Below, piece after piece: positions 54,306 to 64,000 of a stretch of DNA of 64,000 nt. Origin of the DNA: Perca fluviatilis (lineage: Eukaryota; Chordata; Actinopteri; Perciformes; Percidae). Made by a program: the position numbers and the translations under genes. How positions within the stretch are numbered: the stretch's first letter is position 1; each line of letters begins with the position of its first letter. The DNA lies in contig NC_053119.1 of NCBI RefSeq assembly GCF_010015445.1, forward strand, positions 23,621,883 through 23,685,882, written 5' to 3'. The notes under the pieces are model-generated. The model had not been told where the DNA came from, made no database searches, and saw only the letters and a program-made list of their open reading frames with translations.

Positions 54306-54404
54306 CAGCTTGCGTTTTGTTGGCCGGTGGAGCGGTTCGCCGGTCCGTTTGCTTCTGGGAAAAGGGGAACCAACTGGCTAGGGCAGCATCGGCGGTGCGG
54401 TGCT

Positions 54405-57400
54405 ATGGACCTCAGGGACAATGTCGAGACAGGGGAGACGGAAAACCACACAGAGCTGTTTTACGTGCCGATTCCAGACGAAGCACCGTACAAGAGGGAG
54501 CAGGAGAAGCTGTCAGGGGTCGTCAAAAACGTTCACAGAAAACTGCGGAGGAAATACAGAGAGGGTAAGCAGCCTTATTAATGGGCCCCTCTGTCTCTCT
54601 GTGGCCCTGCAGTCGAGTGGCTAACACTTTAACACGTTAGCTCTCAAATACAACATTAACTCCTTTCCGTTAGCAGTGATCCCTAGTAAAGACAACTTAT
54701 TCTGCTTGGTAACGTTACCCGTTCTAGCTAACGGTGTTGTGTGGCTGGTTAGCTGTCGAAGCAGACCGCACTGAGGGTTGCATTCAGCAAACAAGGCCTT
54801 TCAAGCTACTTCATAACATTAGCTAGCTATAACCACTGCAAATGGCATTGCCGTTTATTAACTTAAGTACTAGTGTGAACATGTATCAACTATTTTCGAA
54901 AACCAGTGTACATTAGTGTAATAGGTTTCTAATGAAACCCAAACAGCCAAGCTCAAGAGTCAAAATCTGTTGACAGTAAATGACCTTCTATTGCCTCTTT
55001 TATTGCCAATAAGTGATAACGCTGTGGACTGAACAAACAGTTGGTGGAACTTTTACAATCTAATCTAATCTAATCTAATTAAAAATTAGCTTTATTTCTG
55101 TTTTTCTGAACTGGACGGCATAGACAAATAAGTTTCTTACATCAGATATTGAAAAAAAAAAAAAAAATACCCCACAGATTCAATGATGCATGCATTACAC
55201 ACAACAAACACACAGTTTGTTTGAAGACCTGAAGCTAGAGCTTCTGTGAGTGGATCTAAACTAAGGAGCTGATTATATGTGAAACTGCAGGGAAGGATAG
55301 GAAGGGCTCATATCATGAGAGCTGAGGTAGAGGTTGGCCATTTGCACAAAATTAAAAGAAAAGCCGTTGAGCTTGACCTTTTTGCCAGGAAGTAGCGCAG
55401 AGGTACATGGCACAACAGGTTAATGGTCTGCCGCTAGGGCTGGACAGTGTGGCTACAATATCAGAATATAAATTCTATATATCATATAGTAATCATTTGG
55501 GAAACATCATAGACAAAATGACAGTTGGTTGACCTTAGGATGATACATGCTATTTCTTATCCAATACCTAGTATGGCAGGAGGTTTGGCATGGTCTGAGT
55601 CATTGCCTAGAAAGTAATCTTTGACACTACCTGTTAGAGGCATTGTCTCCTGACCTGAGAACATCAGAGACTGAAGATTTTACTCTTTATACTTATAAAT
55701 TAAGATAAGATCCAAACTAACACTTCGGATACCGCTTTAGGGTAGATTTACTTCTGCAATTTGAGGAAGTACAAAAAAGGCAAAATATAACACTTAGTGG
55801 GAGTAGATGATACTGTATCTCTGAATCTGTGGGTTCTTGGACAAAATGTTCGCCTGGGATGTTGCTCTCTCGAGCACCTCATCTGTCTTAACTCGGAACA
55901 AGCTCATAACTATTTGCTAAATTTGCAGGACCATAATCGACCCTATCAGATGCAAGAATGCAAAACTAAATGCAGCTTTATTTTCTCAGGTGCTTGTGTC
56001 CCAGTGACTAAAATAAAAAGAGTCAGTGGATCTTTTTAAAGCTGTGAAGAGAGACTGTATCATAGTCACTGTGTGTGTTCATCACCAGCTGTCTGTCCTG
56101 AGAACAAAAACATTGGTCTTATTTCCTATTATGAATCAATCTGGATAAGAGCATGATGCAAAATGGGAAGTTTGGAAAAACCCTTTCACAACACATTAGT
56201 GCAGACGTATGAAGTCTGAGTGTCAGAGTGCTCAACATCTTCATTGCTCAGAGACAAAACTGACATTTCACTTTGCGGCACTGACAGAGGGGTTTATTCC
56301 AGCTACGAGCTTGAAGTTGAAGACCGCCGATGCTGAAGTGCCCTGGATTTAAAAACTTGCTACAATGCCTACCCACACTGAGGCTTTGTGCTGTTGATGC
56401 TCAGACTCTCCTTCTGAGGAAATGCGTAGTCCTACTGGAGACCGTGTGGGAGGTGAACACAAACAGGCAAATTCAAAACAGCAGGTGCAAATCTTTATCT
56501 TGAGCCAACTAGGCTATTGGATTTAACTGAATTTGCAAGTATAAAAGCCCCAAATATCATGATTTAGGTTGTCTCCTGCTTGCATGCCTGGCTGGTGTGT
56601 TTCATATGACTGCCTCTGAATCAAAAATATGCATTTCACCATGTCACTGCTCTCTAATCTCAAAGCAAACAGCAAAAATAGAAGAAGCACATCAAGACAA
56701 CTTTTACTAGTTTAAAACAATTCATCAACAATGTTTTAAAAAAAAATCAGTTAAAGTAATATTTGTGGCGTCAGTCTTGTGCTGTTGCAACATTGTCTAT
56801 CAGTTATGCAGCAAGCAATGCATAAAGGTCATGTTTGGCTGTTATTTGTGTAGGTGCTGTCCCACCTTAAAATCACTACTTAACCATGATGTAGTCTTTT
56901 AAATTATGTTAGATCGAGTCATGTTTTAAATAAATCCGAAAATATTCGGAGTAAGAGAGACTAGTTGGTTGTTTTGGAGACTAGAACTGCACAGAGAAGT
57001 CGTTCCTGCTAGCGGACCTCATGAGTGGTTAATAAGTAAAGCGTGATCTGGTAGGCTTGGCATTGAATCACCGTGGTCATGCTTCTAGAGCGCTGCTGTT
57101 TACCACCACTCCTCTTGTTGTCCTTTCATTTCTGCAAATCTGAATCAGAGTTTTTCCTTGTGGTCATGGGATTTCTCCCTTATCAGCTTGTTTGCCTATG
57201 CTACAGGCTGTACACTGTGAAGATGCCCTGGAGGGAATTGTTGTGGACTTTATTATAACTGTGAAATGGCTATTTGAGGAGGACTTCTAGGGGAACAGTT
57301 CCACTTCTGTGCTGGCAGAGACGGGTGAACATGTAGGCAATGTAGCAGTAAATGTGGCCTGGACTTTTTTAGCAGGTTTTTTCCAAAAGACGTACTGGCA

Positions 57401-59499
57401 TGTTTTGGTGCTAAAGGGGATTACCAAAGTTGGCAAGTAGGTTGTGAATGTTTGCTACTAGCTGTGGATGGATGTGTCTGACTAAAAGAAAGCAAAAAAG
57501 GACTTCAGCATGATGATACCAGTAGTTTAAGCTGACTTTGAAGTTGTGAGGTGTGTAATTGACTTTTTGTGTTGACTTTTATTTGTCAGTTCTGTCCTGA
57601 TTTAACATCTTTTTCCTTAGTGGGTGACTTTGACAAGATCTGGCGCGAGCACTGCGAAGATGAGCAGACGCTGAGTGAGTACGCCCTCGCCATGAAAAAT
57701 CTTGCCGACAACCACTGGACCAAAAACTGCGAAGGAGAGGGACGCATTGAATGGTGTCGCAGGTACAACTGACCTCAGATGTCTTTCAGCTGCAGTTTTA
57801 GACCTGTCTGACTCATTTGCTTTTATGGTATTTCACTGTCACTTTCACAGTCAAATTTGAGTGTCTCGATTTTACTTTCACAGTGTCTGTCAAGAATATT
57901 TTTTGGATGGCGGAATAAAAAGAATGTTAGAAAAGGATGAGAAAAGTGCGATGCTTGCCATGGGTCTGGCTGCAGCATCTGTAAGTGCCCAACCATACAG
58001 CACCATCCCCAGGTAAGCACACTGCTAGTGCAACTAAACTCTCACCCATTACCTAGGAAAATAATTACAGTAACCTGAAGATTAAAAAATAAGATATAGT
58101 TAGGTTTGTTTTTCTCTTGTTTCTTATAAAAAGCATCTTCACTCATATTTGTAAATTATATGTGGACCTTGTGCCTCATCAAAAGGATCTATAATTTATT
58201 TTGTTAACGCATCGTGCTTGCATAACATTTTCTGTAACAGTCGGAAAGTTCACTTGAAAAGATTTAATGGGCACTTGCACGTGACGTTGTGTTGGAAAAA
58301 AAGAAATCATCTGTCGGTTTAAATTTAACGATGTGGTTGTTCCAAAACAAAGAGGCACTGTTGGACGCAGAAGTCACATGTTGGTTTTGACATTGACGAT
58401 CGTTCCACATTTGTGTTGTAGTTCTATCTCTCAGCTGGGGAAAATGCGCCTTCTTGACGTGGGAAGCTGCTTCAACCCTTTCTTGAAGTTTGATGAATTC
58501 CTTACAGTTGGTATTGACATAGTGCCTGCAGTTGAGGTATGCATGCTTATTCATTTTTGATTTTGTTTTCAATCCTTGTTGACACAAATAGACTGCGTGA
58601 CGTTTTCCTGTCTGGTGATTCAGTGCTGGCATTAGCAAAGGCATCACCAGAAATGACTCATGCAGGGGTATCAGTGTTGTGGTTAGACAGTATGTGGGAA
58701 CAAATTCTGCAGAAAGCAGAAGCAAAAGCGGCTTGCTTTCTGCAGCTGCAAGTAGAGTACAACATAAGTGAAATGACAATGACAAGTTCATATAAAAATA
58801 GCAAGAGATTGCATTAGAACCATTTGAAAGTGCTGAATGTCTGTCTGCATTCTCTCCTCCCAGAGTGTGTACAAGTGTGACTTCCTCAACCTTCAGCTCC
58901 AGCAGCCGCTTCAGCTGGCCAGTGACGCGGTAGAGGCCTTTCTCCGCCAGCTCCACAACCCCATCGACACACTGCCTGCCCAGCTTTTCCATGTGGTGGT
59001 CTTCTCACTGCTCCTGTCCTACTTCCCCTCACCTTACCAGCGCTGGATCTGCTGTAAGAAGGCCCATGAGCTGCTGGAGCTGCATGGCCTGCTGCTCATC
59101 ATCACGCCCGACTCCTCCCACCAAAACCGCCATGCCCTGATGATGCGCAGCTGGCGCGTTGCGGTGGAGTCCCTGGGTTTCAAGCGCTACAAATACATCA
59201 AGTACTCCCACATGCATCTCATCGCCTTCCGTAAGGTGTGTCTGGCCACCACCAGCGACCTGGTGTCACGCAACTACCCAGAGATGCTCTACATCCCTCA
59301 GGACTTCCACTCCAATGAGGAGGAAGAGTGTGCCGATGTGCCCCCCGTGCAGGTGCGCTCCGAGTTTGAGGATGACCAGGTGGCTTGGGGCTTCACAGAG
59401 CTACCTGACACGCCCTATGATTCCGATTCTGGGGAGAGCCAGAGCAGCTCGGTGCCTGGCTTCCATGAGCTAGAAGACCCAATCCTTCTTCACAGCTAG
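54405..59499 (+). CDS. bmt2: SAMTOR / BMT2, S-adenosylmethionine sensor upstream of mTORC1
   Basis: Five exons: 54405-54564, 57621-57762, 57884-58012, 58422-58536 and 58864-59499; all phases agree (393 residues). SAMTOR binds S-adenosylmethionine and, when unbound, associates with GATOR1-KICSTOR to restrain mTORC1; the name BMT2 reflects relatedness to a yeast rRNA base methyltransferase. Seen: [20 protein letters not shown] (exon 1), [14 protein letters not shown] and NLADNHW (exon 2), the SAM-binding motif [11 protein letters not shown] (about residue 153), [17 protein letters not shown], then [18 protein letters not shown] and [16 protein letters not shown]. The C-terminus ends [15 protein letters not shown] then [10 protein letters not shown], as in vertebrate orthologues. 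Exon 3 is the least conserved part. The first intron (3 kb) is the largest; CCAAT boxes lie upstream. Confidence 0.95.
54565..57620 (+). other. bmt2 intron 1
   Basis: A 3-kb intron with a strong donor (G/GTAAGC) and acceptor (CCTTAG). It holds a short (AATCT)n run near 55058-55080 and AT-rich sequence; no supported exon or gene inside. Confidence 0.65.
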
Positions 59500-59683
59500 G
59501 CTAAACTAGCTAAGCTACCCCCTTTCTGTACTTAACTCTCACCTCCCCTTCAACTGCTGCGCTGCCAAATTTAACCTGCTGCATTCTTCTCCCACTTCTC
59601 CTCCCTCTCCTCAAAACAATGCAGTTTGCACAGTGTGAAAGAGAGAAGTTTACAGATTATATTCTCATAGCCACACTCCTGAG

Positions 59684-59718
<35 letters not shown>

Positions 59719-61128
59719 TCAAACACACTAAGATGGATATATTTTGATAAATATCTAGATTTTATAAGAGTTGGAAAGTGAATGCCCTTAAGATATCTAA
59801 ACTCCCTGCTCCTTGATTTCCATACCACCTTCCAATCAGCTTTCAATAACAAAAGTCAGCTTGTCTATATTCTGTACTCAGTCTCTATTTGAATAAGCTA
59901 GTGTGGCAGGCTGCTTAGTACAAAAGACAAATACAGCAGTCTGACAGGAGTTTGATTGCACTGGAGGGACTGAGATGGAACAACTGGACTAGTACGCTTG
60001 CTTCTGTCACAGTCATGCAGCTAGACTTTCTGAAAATTCTTGATGTGCATTTAGTTTTCCAAGACAAAAAAAAAGTTGATTTTTTTGAAATATATATTCT
60101 CAACATTCAAAACATTGGTGTTGTCCAGTGTAAAGTGTGGCAGTGCCATTTTAACTTGGCATCCTTTGAATGATTTGTTTGTCTTTTACAAGAAAATGGT
60201 ATTTGTAGCATTTTAAACATTTTCAGAACCATAAGGTAGGAGTATTATTAGGTTTACTAATGTGAAACTGTAACTGTTTACTCATTGTGTAACAAGGTAC
60301 GAGTGTTTCAAAGTAGATATTAGACTTCTTTTCCTCCTCTCGTCCTCACAAATATTAAGACTGAATTATCTCCTGTTAGGTTTCCAATACATGTATGTTC
60401 TCTTGCAGAGAAATAGTACAACACTGCAAGTTGGTGACCCATATAAAATGGACTTTAAAGCACCAGTATCCTTTGACACAATTTTGTAACTTTGATGTGA
60501 AACTACATTAGGTACTCTGCCTCCAAAAAAAATCCAGATCTGAGCTCCTCACAGAAAATGCACCTTGACAGAAGAGATTTGCACAAATTTTCTGTTTTGT
60601 CATACAGAACCTCTGAAACAGGTGAGAAACTGTAGAGTTTAGCAATAGCAAGCGAGACCAGATCTGAAAATACAGTATGCCGGGGGCGGTTTTAGCTTAA
60701 GACACTACCAGTTGAAATGTTAATTAATAATGTTACACATAAGTGTGTGTCCTGCCTGTCCCTGAATGGGTTAAATGTATGGGTGTGGTTGGGTTTGTCA
60801 GTGTGAATGAAGGAATTAATTTACGTTGATGTGTTAATCAGTGGCACTTTATCATTGATCCCAAAGGCTGTCGCAGAATGTAATTATTTTCCTATGATGA
60901 CAGTTGTACAACCAGTATGATGGGCCCATATGATAATGCCAGTACGTCTAAGGTGCCTTCTTTGTGCACATTTACTGTATGTTGCAAGCAGACTTCCATG
61001 CCCCTGGAGAAAATTAAACACCTTTGTCATAGTAATGGATAACAAGAAGCATTTCCACTGTTGGTGTAATGCAGTTGTTCCCATTCCCATATCATATTCC
61101 AGTTAATACACATCTCTCTGCTGATATC

Positions 61129-61162
<34 letters not shown>

Positions 61163-62547
61163 AAAAAAAAAGTAACCGTACAACACATATTTAGACTTTG
61201 AAGTTTTGTGATTGAATTGGTGCATTTGTCTTCCAATGTTTCTTTTGGTCCATTTGCATGAGTTGTTTAATCTTCATTATCAACATTTTCTTCAATGCAG
61301 AACAATGTGTGCTTATAGTATGGTTGTATTTTTTTCTTTTATAAATGAATGTAAATGTAAGGTGTCTGTGGTTTTTTTCATGTGTATTTTGCACCTTTTT
61401 TATTTTTGAACATTCAAAATAGTGCTCTGTGTACTGCTTATGAAGTTATGAAGGGATGCTTATACCTCAGGAGATAGACTGGGTCATTTATTGACGTTTG
61501 CTATACAGACAATATTTATGAGCATCAGTAGCGGTTGAACACATGCAGATACCTAGCCTTTGAGGCCATTTTGACACTGAGGTCATGTCCTCTGTATTTC
61601 TTTCAGGGGGTAAAGGTTTACACTTGTATTTTACTCAAAGTCCTCTATACTACTACAAAAAAGAAACCCAAAAGTAAAAACTATAAATAAAATGTGAAAT
61701 ACCAATAATTAAAAACAATTTTACAGACCTTTTTTCAGATAGGTGGGATTGCATTTAGGAGACTTTAACTTTAAAATTGTGGCTGCTACCCTTTGTTTAC
61801 ATTTTGAGCACAGACTTGACATTTTACAGTATTACTTAATTTGGCATTGTTGACTAAAGTGCTACAGCAGTAGGCAGAAATATCTTGAAGTCAAAGCTTC
61901 CCCCTCACATTTGGAACATGGACATAAATAAAGTTAGCTCCAGTTTTGTTCAGTTAAAACCCAAACATTTGTGTATGTTTATTATTGACCCTTAAAAAAA
62001 ACAATCTTAAAGGTGCAATTTGTAATACTGACAGCTAGTGTTCAAAATAGTTACTGCAGTACAAATTAAAAATAATGAGAGTTTTGCCAGGCTGAGACCG
62101 CAGCATCCACAACAATGTTGCTTGACGCTTGTCTCACATAGCCAGACATTACTTCACAGCACAGCAGAGTAGCTAACGTTAGATGCTGGCTATATTGACA
62201 GTCATAAAAGCCTGTGCTCACGCAGAGCTCTGTACCCAACCGATAAGGCACGTTTTTTCGGCTTAGAATTACCGTAGGAATCGCTTAAACACAACAACCT
62301 CGCTGTCCTCCCCACCCGATGGACAGACCCACTTCCTAGATTTAAAATACGATAGGAACCGCTAAAAACAACGCTGTCTCAATTGTTTTTGTGAGTAACA
62401 AACTCAGATACTCTAGCTATATAATTCAATTTGAGTACACAAATGTTGAAATGACATAAAATGCCGTCCCTTGAAGCTGTGATAAATTAGCCTGAAGCTA
62501 ATGCTTACCTGTTCAGGAGGAAATTAGCCAACTAAGCGTCCTTTTGG

Positions 62548-62760
62548 GCTCTAAAGGCACTGACACACCAACCCGACGACCAACCGCCAGCCGAAAAGGC
62601 AGTCGGACTGATCAGTCTCCCCGAGTTGGTCAAAAAAGTGCCTCGGAACACATGGAAGCGACGCCGACTTGAGTGTACGCTCTGCGCGTGAGATGTAATA
62701 AGTCTCCATAACAGCAGGTGGCGCTAATCTGTATTGTCGACCAAAAATTGAAAACTGGCA
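62548..62760. repeat. GC-richer dispersed repeat
   Basis: GGCACTGACACACCAACCCG, CAGTCGGACTGATCAGTC and CCATAACAGCAGGTGGCGC are words I associate with a common teleost repeat. Boundaries are approximate. Confidence 0.45.
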
Positions 62761-62937
62761 GCTGATTGGAAGAACGTGTCACGTGGGTCTGGCTTCTCCC
62801 AAATTTCAAAACCAACCGTAATGGCGGCTCATTTGGAATACGATCTCGTATTTTAGGAAAATAGTTAACCAAAACGTGTTTCTGAAAACATTTTAAACGA
62901 GAAATAGGCCATGCAGTTGCTGAATCTGTCTTCATTT

Positions 62938-63144
62938 CAGGTCCCATGGCATGAATATTTCACTTTATGAGGTTTTTTAACATTAATATGCATTCCCCCA
63001 GCCTGCCTATGGTCCCCCAGTGGCTAGAAATGGCGATAGGTGTAAACCGAGCCCTGGGTATCCTGCTCTGACTTTGAGAAAATGAAAGCTCAGATGGGCC
63101 GATCTGGAATCTTGCTTCTTATGAGGTCATAAGGAGCAAGATTC
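62938..63144. mobile_element. Second copy (inverted) of the 10630-10865 MITE
   Basis: CAGGTCCCATGGCATG at the left, then CCAGCCTGCCTATGGTCCCC, AAATGGCGATAGGTGTAAAC and GGAGCAAGATTC follow the reverse strand of the ankrd26-intron copy. Only the left end is intact; the right end is truncated or duplicated around GAGGTCATAAGGAGC. Confidence 0.75.
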
Positions 63145-63632
63145 ATGTCTGATTCAGAGGTCATGTCTCCGTCTTTGAAATACATCTCCAATATTTACCC
63201 GGGGTTTGTTACGTCTCTGGTCATGCAACTGTTAGAAACATGCCATTTTTTTTTAGGTCTGGTAGAATCTATCTACGTTGATCCTGTTCGTTTGTTTGCT
63301 GCTTTCATGGCTTTAATAATGGTAGGCCTACAGCTGTAGCGCACTGGGTTTACGTTTTACAGTTATATCTGGCAACCCTGTTATTAAGCAGTTAATAACA
63401 ATACACAGGCCAAAACACAAACAGAAATTCCATCACAGAACGGAAATTTCTAAAGGAGAAAATACTGGCGTATGCATTGTTGTCAGAAAAGACAGTATTT
63501 CAACATAGCAACATAGTTTCCTTAATATCTGATGACGCATTGGGGTCATTTTGGGATTTCAGTAAATATATTACATATTGGACCTTTAACTCAAGGTCCA
63601 TGTGAGATGCGACTAAAGCTCCGGATAAGGAA

Positions 63633-63633
<1 letters not shown>

Positions 63634-63709
<76 letters not shown>
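63634..63709. repeat. (TA)n microsatellite
   Basis: About 76 bases of pure TA dinucleotides. Confidence 0.98.
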
Positions 63710-63710
<1 letters not shown>

Positions 63711-63770
63711 CTACGGTGGCCGGGAAGTGCAATGCAACATTACAAAGAATGAAACACTTTTACAAAGCTC

Positions 63771-64000
63771 GAGACAAATTTACATTTTGGAAAACAAATT
63801 TACATTTTGGAAAACAAAATAACATTTTAGAAAACAAATTTACATTTTGGAAAACAAAATAACATTTTAGAAAACAAATTTACATTTTGGAAAACAAAAT
63901 AACATTTTAGAAAACAAATTTACGTTTTAGAAAACAAATTTACATTTTGGAAAACAAAATAACATTTTCGAAAACAAATTTACGTTTTAGAAAACAAATT
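63771..64000 (+). repeat. 20-bp minisatellite with 40-bp higher-order pattern
   Basis: About 11.5 units of 20 bases run to the window edge. Two unit types, AAAACAAATTTACATTTTGG and AAAACAAAATAACATTTTAG, mostly alternate, with variants (TACGTTTTAG, ATTTTCG) near the end. The array continues beyond the window. Confidence 0.93.

Larger units (their letters stand above)
51516..54404. other. Spacer between ppp1r3a and bmt2
   Basis: The probable ppp1r3a 3'UTR comes first, with AATAAA signals at 51783-51788 and near 52008 and 52030. A dispersed repeat occupies about 52240-52720 and an AATAG-rich repeat about 53948-54040. The last 150 bases form the bmt2 promoter. No coding frame is supported. Confidence 0.6.
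59500..64000. other. bmt2 3'UTR and repeat-rich end of the window
   Basis: The first about 2 kb is probably bmt2 3'UTR, with a CA run at 59691-59717, a T run at about 61131-61158 and AATAAA-like signals near 61685 and 61925. From about 62000 the sequence is a mosaic of dispersed repeats, including a second copy of the 10630-10865 MITE, then a TA microsatellite and a 20-bp minisatellite. No gene is supported. Confidence 0.6.

Noticed and set aside
58264..58992. 242-codon minus-strand frame over bmt2 exons 4-5
   Set aside because: It is antisense to conserved SAMTOR exons, spans an intron and has no domain; chance frame.

Overview
The window looks like nuclear DNA of a spiny-rayed (percomorph-type) teleost fish. 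It has intron-rich, vertebrate-style genes with GT-AG splice sites, AT-rich spacers, long CA/GT/TA/GATA microsatellites, and many short hAT-type and TTAA-flanked elements of the sort common in such fish genomes. I see no bacterial, viral or CRISPR features. Six protein genes can be reconstructed exon by exon.

Layout. 1-19280 (+): the 3' part (29 exons) of ankrd26, a coiled-coil protein of the centriolar distal appendages; one exon carries a net frameshift. 19281-25498: convergent spacer packed with repeats. 25499-28495 (-): a cysteine-rich I-mfa family gene (mdfic-like). 31684-41921 (-): a FOXP2-type forkhead gene with 14 coding exons, compact and diverged. 44441-45433 (-): a single-exon forkhead gene of uncertain subfamily (closest to FoxQ2 by eye) with a TATA box. 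46360-51515 (+): ppp1r3a, a glycogen-targeting subunit of protein phosphatase 1. 54405-59499 (+): bmt2/samtor, an S-adenosylmethionine sensor of the mTORC1 pathway. 59500-64000: probable bmt2 3'UTR followed by repeats, ending in a TA microsatellite and a 20-bp minisatellite.

Context. From general knowledge, BMT2, PPP1R3A, FOXP2 and MDFIC lie in this order in one region of human chromosome 7q31, with PPP1R3A and FOXP2 divergent and FOXP2 and MDFIC in the same direction. The same order and orientations occur here, compressed into about 34 kb. The foxp2-like protein keeps FOXP2-diagnostic forkhead residues. It has a short glutamine tract, lacks one Q-rich exon and has a novel C-terminus, so it is probably a teleost duplicate rather than the slowly evolving main foxp2. 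The extra forkhead gene between foxp2-like and ppp1r3a is, as far as I know, absent from the mammalian locus. It is the most interesting unexplained gene here.

Limits: exon borders were placed by hand from splice consensus and reading phase. UTRs and transcription starts are mostly unknown, and paralogue assignments rest on remembered family features, not on searches.
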